From positions 558,001-622,000 of the forward strand of contig NZ_QJPK01000001.1 in the NCBI RefSeq assembly GCF_003259195.1: DNA of 64,000 nt. The letters run 5' to 3'. The notes beneath the pieces were generated by a model that had not been told where the DNA came from, did not search any database, and saw only the letters and a program-made list of their open reading frames with translations. Positions 33,406-44,131 of the stretch are shown in pieces. Made by a program: the position numbers and the translations under genes. Origin of the DNA: Paracoccus sediminilitoris (lineage in GTDB: Bacteria > Pseudomonadota > Alphaproteobacteria > Rhodobacterales > Rhodobacteraceae). Positions within the stretch are counted from its first letter, which is position 1; each line of letters starts with the position of its first letter.

Positions 33406-34173
33406 TCAGGCTTCGGCGGCTGCTTCGTCCAGCAGTTCCTCGGGCGCGTCTTCCAGCGAGCCCAGATCGACGCCGGCAGCGCCCATCTGTGCCGACATGC
33501 CGTCCAGAGCGGCGCGGCTGACCAGATCGCAATACAGCGAGATGGCGCGTGCGGCGTCGTCGTTGCCCGGGATGATGTAGTCCACGCCTTCGGGCGAGCA
33601 GTTGCTGTCGACCACGGCGACGACCGGGATGCCAAGCTTCTTGGCTTCCAGGATGGCCAGGTCTTCCTTGTTGACGTCGATGACGAACAGCAGGTCGGGA
33701 AGGCCGCCCATGTCGCGGATGCCGCCCAGGCTGGCCTGCAGCTTGGTCTGCTCACGCTCGAGCTGCAGACGCTCTTTCTTGGTCAGGCCTTCGGCGCCGC
33801 CACCCATGGTCTCGTCGATCGCCTTCAGGCGGTTGATCGACTGGCTGACGGTTTTCCAGTTGGTCAGCGTGCCGCCCAGCCAACGGTGGTTCATGTAGAA
33901 CTGAGCCGACTTTTCGGCGGCTTCGGCGATCGACTTCTGTGCCTGGCGCTTGGTGCCGACGAAGAGGACGCGGCCGCCTTTTGCGACGGTGTCACGGACG
34001 ACCTGCAGTGCGGCGTCCAGCATCGGCAGCGTCTGCGTCAGATCCATGATGTGGATGCCGTTGCGGTCGCCATAGATGTATTCACCCATGCGGGGGTTCC
34101 AGCGCTGCGTCTGGTGACCATAGTGCACGCCAGCTTCAAGAAGCTGACGCAGCGAGAATTCGGGAAGCGCCAT
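33406..34173 (-). CDS. rpsB: 30S ribosomal protein S2
   Basis: Small-subunit ribosomal protein needed for binding of S1. It is 255 aa. Conserved blocks: [20 protein letters not shown] at the N-terminus, [27 protein letters not shown], the [12 protein letters not shown] segment, and [17 protein letters not shown]. The C-terminal tail is acidic ([15 protein letters not shown]). A 17-nt-spaced promoter lies about 115-143 nt upstream, leaving a leader of about 107 nt. Autoregulation by S2 through the leader is known in other proteobacteria but cannot be judged here. Confidence 0.97.
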   Translation of the reverse strand: MALPEFSLRQLLEAGVHYGHQTQRWNPRMGEYIYGDRNGIHIMDLTQTLPMLDAALQVVRDTVAKGGRVLFVGTKRQAQKSIAEAAEKSAQFYMNHRWLGGTLTNWKTVSQSINRLKAIDETMGGGAEGLTKKERLQLEREQTKLQASLGGIRDMGGLPDLLFVIDVNKEDLAILEAKKLGIPVVAVVDSNCSPEGVDYIIPGNDDAARAISLYCDLVSRAALDGMSAQMGAAGVDLGSLEDAPEELLDEAAAEA

Positions 34174-34287
34174 GAGGAGTTCCTTTCCGGTTTGCGCCTT
34201 GGCAGGGGATCAAGGGGCGGATGCCCCAACCGGTGGACCTTTGCGGCTGTTCCCGCAACGGCCCGCCCCTGCCTGTGAAGTGAGCGC

Positions 34288-34316
34288 GCATTAGCCCCTG
34301 CCCCGCCCGATTGCAA
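34288..34316 (-). promoter_or_regulatory. rpsB-tsf promoter
   Basis: On the minus strand TTGCAA (34311-34316), spacer exactly 17 nt, TAATGC (34288-34293). The predicted start near 34281 gives an mRNA leader of about 107 nt that contains GC-rich inverted segments before the rpsB Shine-Dalgarno (AAAGGA). Confidence 0.55.
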
Positions 34317-34451
34317 GGGGATTCACGCCCGGCGCTGTGGCTTTGGGATCGATAGCGGTAACATCGTGGCGGGCCGACTGTCTGTTTCGCTTGCATCAGG
34401 GGGGCCGCGGGTTCAGGTTCGGGCGCAAATCAACAGACCCGAAGGTGCGCC

Positions 34452-35096
34452 ATGACCCCCGAAATCCAGTCGCAGAAGACCCGTGCCCTGTGCCAGCTGG
34501 CCCCCGTCATTCCGGTCATCGTCATCAAGGACGCGGCCCATGCCGCCGACCTGGCCCGTGCTCTGGTCGCCGGCGGTCTGCCCGTGCTGGAGGTGACGCT
34601 GCGCTCGGACGCGGCCCTTGATTCGATCCGCGCCATGAGCCGGATCGAGGGTGGCCATGTCGGCGCCGGCACCGTCCTGACCCCCGATGACGCCAAGCGC
34701 GCCAAGGATGCAGGTGCCAGCTTTGCCGTGTCGCCCGGCCTGACCGACCGCTTGATCCAGGCCTGCGCGGATCTGGACCTGCCGCTGCTGCCCGGTGCGG
34801 TGACCGCGTCCGAGGTGATGCGCGCATCCGACGCGGGCTTCGACATGCTGAAGTTCTTCCCGGCCGAGGCCGTGGGTGGCGCCCCCGCCCTGAAATCGCT
34901 GGCAGGCCCCCTGCCCAAGGTCAGCTTCTGCCCCACGGGCGGCGTCTCGCCCCAAAATGCGAACAGCTATCTGTCGCTGCCCAATGTCATCTGCGTGGGC
35001 GGCAGCTGGATCGTCACCGATGCCGATGTCGCCGCGGGCAACTGGCAGGCGATCGAGGATCGCGCCCGCACAGCCGCCGCCCTTCCGCGCGGCTGA
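34452..35096 (+). CDS. eda: 2-dehydro-3-deoxyphosphogluconate (KDPG) aldolase
   Basis: Cleaves KDPG to pyruvate and glyceraldehyde-3-phosphate, the last step of the Entner-Doudoroff pathway; many members also act on 4-hydroxy-2-oxoglutarate. It is 214 aa, class I aldolase, TIM barrel. The catalytic Glu47 lies in LEVTLRS, the Schiff-base Lys134 in DMLKFFPAE, and the phosphate site in [14 protein letters not shown] lies 6 nt before the ATG. No edd gene is adjacent. An MFS gene starts 7 bp downstream and is probably co-transcribed. Confidence 0.95.
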   Translation: MTPEIQSQKTRALCQLAPVIPVIVIKDAAHAADLARALVAGGLPVLEVTLRSDAALDSIRAMSRIEGGHVGAGTVLTPDDAKRAKDAGASFAVSPGLTDRLIQACADLDLPLLPGAVTASEVMRASDAGFDMLKFFPAEAVGGAPALKSLAGPLPKVSFCPTGGVSPQNANSYLSLPNVICVGGSWIVTDADVAAGNWQAIEDRARTAAALPRG

Positions 35097-35103
35097 CCGG
35101 GCC

Positions 35104-36306
35104 ATGACCGACGCCCTGTCGCGCACCCGGCGCAACATCGTCATCCTGGTGGCCGCCCAAGCCATCCTGGGCGCGCAGATGTCGGTCATCTTCATCATCG
35201 GCGGGTTGGCGGGCCAGATCCTGGCACCCAACCCCTGCCTGGCCACCCTGCCGCTGTCGATGATTATCCTTGGTTCGGCGCTGTCGGCACGGCCGCTGGC
35301 GCGTTTCATGCAAATTCGCGGCAGGCGGGCGGGTTTCCTGCTGGCGGTCTGCGCGGGGGGCCTGGGCGCGGCCATCGCGGCGGCAGGGCTGTGGTCGGGG
35401 TCCTTCGTGCTGTTCATGGCAGGATCGCTGCTGACCGGCATCTATATGTCGGCGCAGGGCTTCTATCGCTTTGCCGTCACCGACACCGCATCCGACGAGA
35501 TGGCCCCCCGTGCCATCAGCTGGGTCATGGCGGGCGGTCTGGCCGCCGCCATCATCGGCCCCGCCATCGTGCGCATGACCAGCGATCTGACGGCCGTCCC
35601 CTTCCTGGCCAGCTATGTTGCCGTAATCGGGCTGAACCTGCTGGGACCGTTTCTATTCGCCTTTTTGGACATCCCAACGCCCCCCGCGCCCAAGGCCGGT
35701 GACGCGCCGGGCCGCCCGATGGGCCAGATCCTGCGCAACCCCGTCATCATCGTGGCGATGATCTGCGGGATGGTGTCCTATGCGCTGATGAACCTGGTCA
35801 TGACCTCGACGCCGCTGGCGGTGGTGGGCTGCGGTTATGCCGCCACAGATGCGGCCAACATCGTCAGCGCCCATGTGCTGGCCATGTTCGCCCCCAGCTT
35901 CTTCACCGGCCACCTGATCGCGCGCTTTGGCACCGAACGCATCGTGGCGGTGGGCCTTGCCATTCTGGCCGCCGCGGGGGCCGTCGCCCTGTCGGGTGCA
36001 GAGTTGCCGCAGTTTTTTGGCGCGCTGGTGCTGCTGGGGATCGGCTGGAATTTTGGCTATATCGGCGCGACCGCCATGCTGACGCGCGCCCATACCGCCG
36101 CGGAACGGGGCCGCGTGCAGGGCATGAACGACCTGGTGGTCTTTGGCGGGGTCTTCGTCGCGTCGCTGTCGTCAGGCGGACTGATGAACTGCGCCGGAGG
36201 TTCGGCCCAGGACGGGTGGAGCGCGGTGAACCTGGCCATGCTGCCCCTGCTGGCGCTGGCGGGGGCATCGCTGATCTGGCTGGCGCTGCGCGACCGCAAC
36301 GCCTGA
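35104..36306 (+). CDS. MFS transporter
   Basis: Major facilitator of 400 aa with about 12 membrane helices. Helix 1 is RRNIVILVAAQAILGAQMSV. The cytoplasmic loop 2-3 reads ARFMQIRGRRAGFLL in place of the classic motif A. The helix 8-9 loop has GHLIARFGTERIVAVGL, close to the second-half motif A. The start at 35104 (MTDALSRTRR) lies 7 nt after the eda stop; the frame is open through eda but is not coding there. Association with eda hints at a sugar-acid or related substrate, but nothing in the sequence fixes it. Its stop lies 4 bp before the convergent xseA stop. Confidence 0.85.
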   Translation: MTDALSRTRRNIVILVAAQAILGAQMSVIFIIGGLAGQILAPNPCLATLPLSMIILGSALSARPLARFMQIRGRRAGFLLAVCAGGLGAAIAAAGLWSGSFVLFMAGSLLTGIYMSAQGFYRFAVTDTASDEMAPRAISWVMAGGLAAAIIGPAIVRMTSDLTAVPFLASYVAVIGLNLLGPFLFAFLDIPTPPAPKAGDAPGRPMGQILRNPVIIVAMICGMVSYALMNLVMTSTPLAVVGCGYAATDAANIVSAHVLAMFAPSFFTGHLIARFGTERIVAVGLAILAAAGAVALSGAELPQFFGALVLLGIGWNFGYIGATAMLTRAHTAAERGRVQGMNDLVVFGGVFVASLSSGGLMNCAGGSAQDGWSAVNLAMLPLLALAGASLIWLALRDRNA

Positions 36307-36310
36307 GAGC

Positions 36311-37879
36311 TTACAGCAGCGTCTTTTGTTGCGGGTTTCCGGGCTTGGCGCGGCTTTTGGGACGGGCGGGCTTGCCCTCGGGGTGGACGGCCACGCGGCC
36401 ATCGCTGAATTGGACCTCGAACCGCGGCGTCGCCTGCGCCTGCCCCGCCGAGGTCAGAAGCCCGTCCGGACCATGCACCACCGCATAGCCGCGCTTCAGC
36501 GTTTCCTCGTACCCCAGGGTCAGGCGCATCCGGTCCAGCTGGCTCAGCGCATCGCGCCTTTGCGCCACGCGGCCCTGCATCGCGCGGTCCATCCGCCGGT
36601 GCAGTTCGGTCAGGCGGTCGGTCTGTTGGGCGATGGCGCGACGGGTCGTCGCTTCGATCCGCTTCAGCGAATTTTCCAGCCTGTCCTGCAGCTGGTCCAG
36701 CCGGTCGCGCGGGCGCTCCAACCGGCGGTTGCGCGCGGTGGCAAGCCGCGTGCCAAGCCTGTCCATGTCATGTCGCTTGGTCGCGGTGAACTGGCGCAGG
36801 GTCGCCGCCGGCATGGGCCGCGATGCCAGGTGCTGACGCCGCGTCCGGACCAGGTTGCGCAGCGCCGGTTCCAGCCGGACCCCCCACAGGTCCAGCCGCT
36901 GGCGCGCGCCGTCGGTCAGCGCGGCGGGGCGGCCCATGGCGCGGGCCAGGTCGCGCAGCCGCTGGCGGGGCCGGTCGATGGCCTGCGCATTAGCCCGCAG
37001 CATCCGCAGCCCGGTCTCGGCCAGCCGCGCGGCCAGATCAGCCCGGACCGGCACGGCGATTTCCGCCGCCGCCGTCGGCGTCGGTGCCCGCCTGTCCGAG
37101 GCGAAATCGATCAGCGTCGTATCTGTTTCGTGCCCCACCGCCGAAATCAGCGGGATCGCGCTGGCGGCCGCCGCCCGCACAACCGATTCCTCGTTGAAAC
37201 CCCACAGATCCTCCAGAGATCCGCCGCCCCGCGCCACGATGATCAGGTCGGGGCGTGGCACAGGCCCGTCGGGCCCAAGCGCGTTGAACCCTTCGATGGC
37301 GGCGGTGACCTGCGGCGCGCATTCCTTGCCCTGCACGGCCACAGGCCAGATCACCACGCGGGTCGAGAAGCGTTCGCGCAACCGGTGCAGGATGTCGCGG
37401 ATGACGGCCCCCGAGGGCGAGGTCACCACCCCGATCACCCGCGGCAGGAAGGGCAGCACGCGTTTGCGGTCCTGGTCGAACAGCCCTTCGGCCGCCAGCG
37501 CCTTGCGGCGCTGTTCCAGCATCGCCATCAGGGCGCCGATGCCCGCGGGTTCGATCTGGTCGACGATCATCTGGTATTTCGACTGGCCGGGGAAGGTCGT
37601 CAGGCGGCCCGTCGCGATCACCTCCATGCCTTCCTCGGGGCGTTGGGCCAACTTGGCGGCCTGCCCCTTCCAGGTCACGGCGGCCAGAACCGCACGGTCA
37701 TCCTTCAGGTCGAAATAGAGATGCCCCGAGGATGGACGCGACACGCGCCCCACCTCGGCCCGGACGCGGACGCGCCCGAACTGGTCCTCGATGCTGCGTT
37801 TGACGGCACCAGACAGCTGCGACACGGTGAATTCATGCGCGTTGCTGCCGTGCTCCGGCTCGTCCTCGATCAGATCCAT
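36311..37879 (-). CDS. xseA: Exodeoxyribonuclease VII large subunit
   Basis: Catalytic subunit of ExoVII, which degrades single-stranded DNA from both ends. It is 522 aa, on the long side. An N-terminal OB fold ([20 protein letters not shown] to about residue 110) is followed by the catalytic domain with [39 protein letters not shown] and [20 protein letters not shown]. Long Arg-rich coiled coil (about 270-440) and a basic Arg/Lys tail follow. It is divergent from purD (62 bp between the starts). The small subunit gene xseB is not in the window. Confidence 0.95.
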   Translation of the reverse strand: MDLIEDEPEHGSNAHEFTVSQLSGAVKRSIEDQFGRVRVRAEVGRVSRPSSGHLYFDLKDDRAVLAAVTWKGQAAKLAQRPEEGMEVIATGRLTTFPGQSKYQMIVDQIEPAGIGALMAMLEQRRKALAAEGLFDQDRKRVLPFLPRVIGVVTSPSGAVIRDILHRLRERFSTRVVIWPVAVQGKECAPQVTAAIEGFNALGPDGPVPRPDLIIVARGGGSLEDLWGFNEESVVRAAAASAIPLISAVGHETDTTLIDFASDRRAPTPTAAAEIAVPVRADLAARLAETGLRMLRANAQAIDRPRQRLRDLARAMGRPAALTDGARQRLDLWGVRLEPALRNLVRTRRQHLASRPMPAATLRQFTATKRHDMDRLGTRLATARNRRLERPRDRLDQLQDRLENSLKRIEATTRRAIAQQTDRLTELHRRMDRAMQGRVAQRRDALSQLDRMRLTLGYEETLKRGYAVVHGPDGLLTSAGQAQATPRFEVQFSDGRVAVHPEGKPARPKSRAKPGNPQQKTLL

Positions 37880-37941
37880 GCGGCTTGTTCCCTTTCGCTC
37901 GCCAGACTAGAACGCCGCAAGATCAAGCGAAAGGGCGGCAG

Positions 37942-39198
37942 ATGAATATCCTGATCCTGGGCGGTGGCGGGCGTGAACATGCACTGGCATGGGCCATCCG
38001 ACAGAACCCGAAATGCGACCGGCTGATCGTCGCGCCGGGCAATGCGGGCATCGCCGAGCTGGCGGAATGCGCGGACCTGGACATCCAGTCCCGCGCCGAG
38101 GTGCTAGAGTTCGCCCAAGAGAACGCCATCGATTTCATCGTGATCGGCCCCGAAGCCCCCCTGGCCGCAGGCGTGTCCGACGCGCTGCGCAACGCGGGCT
38201 TCCTTGTCTTCGGCCCCAGCCAGGCCGCTGCCCAGCTGGAGGCGTCAAAGACCTTCACCAAGGAAATCTGTGATGCCTGCGACGCCCCCACCGCCGCATG
38301 GGCGCGCTTTACCGATGGCGCGTCGGCACGCGATTACGTCACGGCCCAAGGCGCGCCCATCGTGGTCAAGGCCGACGGGCTGGCCGCCGGCAAGGGCGTG
38401 ACCGTCGCCGAGACCGTGGAACAGGCCCATGCCGCCATCGATCTGATCTTCGACGGCGAATTCGGCGAGATGTCCGTCGTCATCGAGGAATTCATGGACG
38501 GCGAGGAAGCCAGCTTCTTCATCCTCAGCGACGGTACGAACTGCCTGCCCATCGGCACCGCCCAGGACCACAAGCGCGTCGGCGACGGCGATACCGGTCC
38601 CAATACCGGTGGCATGGGCGCCTATAGCCCCGCCCCCGTCCTGACCCAGGCCCTGCAGGATCAGGTGATGGAGCGGATCGTCCGCCCCACCATTGCCGAA
38701 ATGGCACGGCAGGACATGCCCTTCCAAGGCGTTCTTTACGCAGGCCTGATGATCCGGGACGGCCAGGCGCGGCTGGTCGAATACAACGTCCGCTTTGGCG
38801 ATCCCGAATGCCAGGCGCTGATGATGCGGCTTGGCGGGCAGGTCCTGGACCTGCTGCTGGCCTGCGCCGAAAGTCGCCTGGACAGCGTCGCCGTCAATTG
38901 GGCCGATGACCACGCGCTGACCGTGGTGATGGCCGCCGACGGCTATCCAGGCAGCTATGCCAAGGGGACGGTCATCGGCGGCCTGAAGGACATGCCCCAG
39001 ACCAGCTTCCAGATGACTTTCCATGCTGGCACCGCCGAACAGGACGGCCAGATCGTCGCCACGGGCGGGCGGGTGCTGGGCTGCACCGGGCGCGGGACGA
39101 CTTTGGCCGAGGCCCACGCCCGTGCCTATGCCCTTGTCGATGCCATCGACTGGCCGCAGGGCTTCTGCCGCCGCGACATCGGCTGGCGCGCGCTTTGA
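37942..39198 (+). CDS. purD: Phosphoribosylamine-glycine ligase
   Basis: ATP-grasp enzyme that joins glycine to phosphoribosylamine, step 2 of purine synthesis. It is 418 aa. The opening MNILILGGGGREHALAW is diagnostic. ATP-grasp blocks are GAPIVVKADGLAAGKGVTVA, VVIEEFMDGEEASFF and GDTGPNTGGMGAYSPAP, with the metal-binding VEYNVRFGDPECQ. Start 37942 follows AAGGGCGGCAG; the frame is open 19 codons upstream into the xseA leader. A strong bidirectional terminator separates it from convergent prs. Confidence 0.97.
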   Translation: MNILILGGGGREHALAWAIRQNPKCDRLIVAPGNAGIAELAECADLDIQSRAEVLEFAQENAIDFIVIGPEAPLAAGVSDALRNAGFLVFGPSQAAAQLEASKTFTKEICDACDAPTAAWARFTDGASARDYVTAQGAPIVVKADGLAAGKGVTVAETVEQAHAAIDLIFDGEFGEMSVVIEEFMDGEEASFFILSDGTNCLPIGTAQDHKRVGDGDTGPNTGGMGAYSPAPVLTQALQDQVMERIVRPTIAEMARQDMPFQGVLYAGLMIRDGQARLVEYNVRFGDPECQALMMRLGGQVLDLLLACAESRLDSVAVNWADDHALTVVMAADGYPGSYAKGTVIGGLKDMPQTSFQMTFHAGTAEQDGQIVATGGRVLGCTGRGTTLAEAHARAYALVDAIDWPQGFCRRDIGWRAL

Positions 39199-39204
39199 AT
39201 GCAA

Positions 39205-39233
39205 AAGGGCCGGCGCAGGTCGCGCCGGCCCTT
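39205..39233. terminator. Bidirectional terminator between purD and prs
   Basis: AAGGGCCGGCGC (39205-39216) and GCGCCGGCCCTT (39222-39233) form a perfect 12-bp stem with a 5-nt loop. On the minus strand it continues as TTTTGC, so it is strongest for prs transcripts, and it also follows the purD stop. Confidence 0.85.
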
Positions 39234-39252
39234 GCCCATCCGGTTTGCCCGA

Positions 39253-40272
39253 TCAGCTGGTCTGGTACAGGCCTTCATAGATCGGCAGCAGGGTATCGGT
39301 CTCGAACAGCGAGCTGACCGAGGTGCCGTTCCAGATGTTCAGGATCGCTTGTGTGAACATCGGCGCGGTCGGCACGATGCGGATGTTGGGGGCGTTCTTC
39401 ACCGCCTCGGTCGGCTGAATCGAATCCGTGATGACCAGCGATTTCATCACCGATTTGGCCACCCGTTCGACCGCGGGGCCCGACAGGACGCCATGGGTGA
39501 TATAGGCATGCACCTCGGTCGCGCCATTGTCGGTCAGGACCTGCGCGGCCTTGCAGAGCGTACCTGCCGTATCGCAGATGTCATCCACGATGATGCAGGC
39601 CTTGCCCGAGACATCGCCGATGACCTTCATCTCGGCCACTTCGCCCGCCTTCTCGCGGCGCTTGTCGACGATGGCCAGGGGCGCGCCGATGCGGGTCGCC
39701 AGTTCACGCGCGCGGGCCACGCCGCCCACGTCGGGCGAGACCACCATCAGGTCGTTCATCCGCCCCTTGAAGTGATGCTGCACGTCCAGCGCGAAGACCG
39801 GCGCGGCATAGAGGTTGTCCACCGGAATATCGAAGAAGCCCTGGATCTGGGCGGCATGCAGGTCCAGCGTCAGCACGCGGTCGACACCGGCCTCGGTCAG
39901 CAGGTTCGCGACCAGCTTGGCGCTGATGGGCGTGCGGGCCTTGGCGCGGCGGTCCTGGCGGGCATAGCCGAAATAGGGGATCACGGCGGTGATGCGCGAG
40001 GCCGACGACCGACGCAGCGCATCGGTGATGACCAGCAGTTCCATCAGGTTGTCATTGGCCGGGTTCGAGGTCGGCTGGATGACATACATGTCCTCGCCCC
40101 GGACATTCTCATAGACTTCGACGAAGATTTCCTGATCGTTGAAACGTTCGACACGGGCGTCCAGCAGGCTGACGCTCATGCCGCGATGCATGGACATGCG
40201 CCGCGCGATGGCCTTGGCCAGCGGTCGGTTCGAGTTTCCTGAGATCAGCTTGGGTTCGGTCATGACGGGCAT
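39253..40272 (-). CDS. prs: Ribose-phosphate pyrophosphokinase
   Basis: Makes PRPP from ribose-5-phosphate and ATP for purine, pyrimidine, histidine and NAD synthesis. It is 339 aa. Landmarks: [49 protein letters not shown] (flexible-loop lead), [16 protein letters not shown], and the PRPP-binding loop [17 protein letters not shown]. Start 40272 has AAAGG about 10 nt upstream; ATG at 40263 (MTEPKLIS) is an alternative. A promoter candidate lies 40 nt upstream. It faces purD across a strong terminator. Confidence 0.97.
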   Translation of the reverse strand: MPVMTEPKLISGNSNRPLAKAIARRMSMHRGMSVSLLDARVERFNDQEIFVEVYENVRGEDMYVIQPTSNPANDNLMELLVITDALRRSSASRITAVIPYFGYARQDRRAKARTPISAKLVANLLTEAGVDRVLTLDLHAAQIQGFFDIPVDNLYAAPVFALDVQHHFKGRMNDLMVVSPDVGGVARARELATRIGAPLAIVDKRREKAGEVAEMKVIGDVSGKACIIVDDICDTAGTLCKAAQVLTDNGATEVHAYITHGVLSGPAVERVAKSVMKSLVITDSIQPTEAVKNAPNIRIVPTAPMFTQAILNIWNGTSVSSLFETDTLLPIYEGLYQTS

Positions 40273-40311
40273 GTGAGAATGGCCTTTGGCGGGTTGCGTC
40301 AGATTGCACCC

Positions 40312-40340
40312 GCCTTAGCACCGGGCTAGCCTGCGGGCAA
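40312..40340 (-). promoter_or_regulatory. Candidate prs promoter
   Basis: On the minus strand TTGCCC (40335-40340), 17-nt spacer, TAAGGC (40312-40317). The hexamers are moderate matches but the spacing is ideal and the position suits a short leader. Confidence 0.4.
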
Positions 40341-40358
40341 ACCTAGAAGGACGCGCCC

Positions 40359-40958
40359 ATGCCGAATATCGACTATTATCTGGGGACGATCAGCCCTTGG
40401 TGCTATCTTGCCGGTGATCGTCTGGAACGGATCGCCGCCCGCCATGGCGCGACCATCACCTACAAGCCGCTGGACCTAATGCAGCTCTTCGACCGGACGG
40501 GCGGCCTGCCCCCGGCCAAGCGCCATTCCAGCCGGATCGAATACCGCAACCAGGAACTGCCCCGTTGGGCAGAGTATCTGGACATGCCGATCAATCTGAA
40601 ACCGGCGCATTTCCCCACGAACATGGCGCCCTCCTCTTATGCGATCATCGCGGCACAGGATGCGGGCGGCGGCGATCTGCCGGGGCTGGTCCAAGGGTTC
40701 CTGCGGGCCTGCTGGGTGCAGGAACTGAACATCGCCGATGACGCGGTGATCCGCGACTTGCTGTCGGCCCACGGCTTCGACCCCAAGCTGGCCGATAGCG
40801 GGCTGTTCACCGGGGCCGAAACCTATGGCCGCAACCTGGAACAGGCGGTGCAGGCCGGGGCCTTCGGCGCGCCCTTCTACATCGTCACCGACGATGATAC
40901 GCGTTTCTGGGGACAGGACCGGCTGGACATGCTGGACCGGCATCTGGCCCGGCCATGA
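40359..40958 (+). CDS. DsbA-like / 2-hydroxychromene-2-carboxylate isomerase family protein
   Basis: Thioredoxin-fold protein of the DSBA/GST-kappa class, 199 aa. The N-terminal strand and active-site region reads IDYYLGTISPWCYLAGDRLE. The Ser12 position matches the catalytic serine region of GST-kappa and HCCA isomerases rather than a CxxC. The C-terminal cis-Pro region is GAFGAPFYIVTDDDTRFWGQ followed by RLDML, typical of the family. The usual partner is glutathione; the real substrate is unknown. It overlaps the next gene by 4 bp (ATGA), so the two are coupled. Confidence 0.87.
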   Translation: MPNIDYYLGTISPWCYLAGDRLERIAARHGATITYKPLDLMQLFDRTGGLPPAKRHSSRIEYRNQELPRWAEYLDMPINLKPAHFPTNMAPSSYAIIAAQDAGGGDLPGLVQGFLRACWVQELNIADDAVIRDLLSAHGFDPKLADSGLFTGAETYGRNLEQAVQAGAFGAPFYIVTDDDTRFWGQDRLDMLDRHLARP

Positions 40959-41731
40959 GCGGCCTTCACAAGCGCCACTGGGCGGGCGACCCGGACCGCC
41001 CGGCCTTGGCCCTGCACTGCATGATGGCCAGCGGGTCCTATTGGGGACCGATCGCGGCGGCCCTCGGCGGTACAGTCGATCTTCAGGGTTTCGACATGCC
41101 GGGCCACGGGCGCAGCGACGACTGGTCACCGCAAGCCGGCGATCCCGATTATCACACCGCCGTCACCCGCATCGCCGCCAGCTTCATCGACCGTCCGCTG
41201 GACCTGATCGGCCACAGCATCGGTGCGACCATTGCGCTGCGCATCGCCGTGGCCGCCCCCGAAGCGATCCGCAGCCTGACCCTGATCGAGCCGGTGCTGT
41301 TCGCCGCCGCGCCCGACGCCGCCGAAGACGACCTGAACGCCCGCATCCAGGCGACGCTGGATGCGGGCGACGACCTGGCGGCGGCCCAGGCCTTCCTGTC
41401 GGTCTGGGGCAACCAGGATGTCGCCGCCCTGCCCCCCGCCGCCCAGGCTGCGCTGGTTCGTCAGATCCGGCTGGTCATGGATACCGAGCCGACGCTGCAC
41501 CAGGACCGCGCCAATATCCTGCGCGACGGGGGACTTGAGGCGATCGACGCGCCGGTGCTGCTGATTTCCGGTCAGGACAGCCCCCCGGTGGTCGGTGCCA
41601 TCGCCGATGCGCTGGCCGCGCGCCTGTCCGATGTCGGGCGCGCGCAGGTGCCGGGTGCGGGGCACATGCTGCCCATCACGCACCCCGATCAGGTCGCGGG
41701 GCTGATCGCGGTCAATCTGGACCGCGCCTGA
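40955..41731 (+). CDS. Alpha/beta hydrolase
   Basis: Serine hydrolase of 258 aa. The strand-4 motif FDMPGHGRSDDW (about 47-58) is followed by nucleophile elbow LIGHSIGATIAL with Ser88. The acid is probably in the ISGQDSPPVV loop, and the catalytic His237 lies in GAGHMLPITHPDQ. It resembles small-molecule esterases and C-C bond hydrolases; the substrate is unknown. Translation is coupled to the DsbA-like isomerase gene upstream, so the two may act on the same compound, but this is inference from layout. Confidence 0.87.
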   Translation: MSGLHKRHWAGDPDRPALALHCMMASGSYWGPIAAALGGTVDLQGFDMPGHGRSDDWSPQAGDPDYHTAVTRIAASFIDRPLDLIGHSIGATIALRIAVAAPEAIRSLTLIEPVLFAAAPDAAEDDLNARIQATLDAGDDLAAAQAFLSVWGNQDVAALPPAAQAALVRQIRLVMDTEPTLHQDRANILRDGGLEAIDAPVLLISGQDSPPVVGAIADALAARLSDVGRAQVPGAGHMLPITHPDQVAGLIAVNLDRA

Positions 41732-41767
41732 GCGGAAAAGCCCCCGGCGCGACCGACAGGCGGATGA

Positions 41768-42115
41768 TCAGAGAATGAAATCCTGGTCATCCGGCAGCGC
41801 GCCGATGGCCATCCAGTGGACGCGCATCCGCGCCACCCGCGTATCGCCCCATGTGTGGAAGACCAGGTCGAACCCCGCCGAGGTCACATTGTCCACCAGC
41901 AGATCGCCGCGCTGGTTGGTCGAGACGTCCAGATCCCACATGCCAAGCGACAGATGCACGACCGGCGGCTTCAGGAAACGTTCGGAAAACGCGACCCTCT
42001 GCCTGGCGGTGCGTTCGCCCTGTTCGGTCCACATCGGGCCCTGCGTGTCGAAATCGGTGACCAGCGTCAGTTCGCCCTGATCGATGCCGACCTCGTTTGC
42101 GGTGAATCTCTGCAT
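41768..42115 (-). CDS. H-type lectin domain protein
   Basis: A 115-aa protein that is almost entirely one H-type lectin domain, a beta-sandwich that binds N-acetylgalactosamine or related sugars in other members. Family pattern: RQRVAFSERFLKPPVVHLSL (about 41-60), TNQRGDLLVDNVTSAGFDLV and the closing FHTWGDTRVARMRVHWMAIG. No signal peptide is visible, so it is either cytoplasmic or exported by another route. Start 42115 has AGGAGGG at good spacing; a longer open frame would run through the atp terminator. It lies directly downstream of atpC but is cut off from it by that terminator. Confidence 0.8.
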   Translation of the reverse strand: MQRFTANEVGIDQGELTLVTDFDTQGPMWTEQGERTARQRVAFSERFLKPPVVHLSLGMWDLDVSTNQRGDLLVDNVTSAGFDLVFHTWGDTRVARMRVHWMAIGALPDDQDFIL

Positions 42116-42168
42116 TGTCGCAATTCCCTCCTGCCCCGCCCTTGATAGACGCGGGGCGGCGACAAAGA

Positions 42169-42197
42169 AAAGCCCCGGCCTTTCGGACCGGGGCTTT
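42169..42197 (-). terminator. Terminator of the atp operon
   Basis: AAAGCCCCGG (42169-42178) pairs perfectly with CCGGGGCTTT (42188-42197) across a 9-nt loop. On the minus strand it is followed by TCTTTG, 30 bp after the atpC stop. Confidence 0.82.
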
Positions 42198-42226
42198 CCT
42201 TGCATGTCATTCACGCGATGGCGCGA

Positions 42227-42676
42227 TCAATCCGGGACAGTGGACTGGTTCGGGTCCAGACCGACATGAGTGCCGATCGCCTGCATGTCGCCAAGCATCT
42301 TGACGGCTGCGGTGACGAATTCCTCACCGGCATGATCGCGACGCTCCTTGGCGGTGCGATGGGCGCGATGGGCGTCCTGCATCATGTCGTTGAAGACCTC
42401 CTGCGTGATTTCCTCACGCGGGTGGCCCCGTTCCGCCAGCAAGCTGACGGAATCGGCGTTGATCTCGGCAAAGCCGCCGGTGACGGCGAATTCGCTTTGC
42501 GATCCATCGGCACCGACAAGAATGACCATGCCGGGACGAAGGGTCACGATCGTCGGCGCGTGGCCGGGCATGGCGGTCAGATCGCCGTCATTGCCCGGCA
42601 GGCGCACCTCGCGCACGGGAACGGAAGCCAGGCTCCGCTCCGGCGACACGAGGTCGAACTGCATGGTATCGGCCAT
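42227..42676 (-). CDS. atpC: F1F0 ATP synthase epsilon subunit
   Basis: Rotor-stalk subunit of F1 that couples gamma to the c-ring. It is 149 aa. The N-terminal beta-sandwich (MQFDLVSPERSL, VRLPGNDGDLTAMPGHAPTI and VTGGFAEINADSVSLLAE) is well conserved. The C-terminal helical region (about 95-140) is present but shows no conserved ATP-binding motif. In Paracoccus the F1 inhibitor is a separate zeta protein, which is not in this window. It is the last gene of atpHAGDC, 9 bp after atpD, and is followed by a strong terminator. Confidence 0.96.
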   Translation of the reverse strand: MADTMQFDLVSPERSLASVPVREVRLPGNDGDLTAMPGHAPTIVTLRPGMVILVGADGSQSEFAVTGGFAEINADSVSLLAERGHPREEITQEVFNDMMQDAHRAHRTAKERRDHAGEEFVTAAVKMLGDMQAIGTHVGLDPNQSTVPD

Positions 42677-42685
42677 GATGCCCCC

Positions 42686-44125
<1,440 letters not shown>

Positions 44126-44131
44126 TTACGG

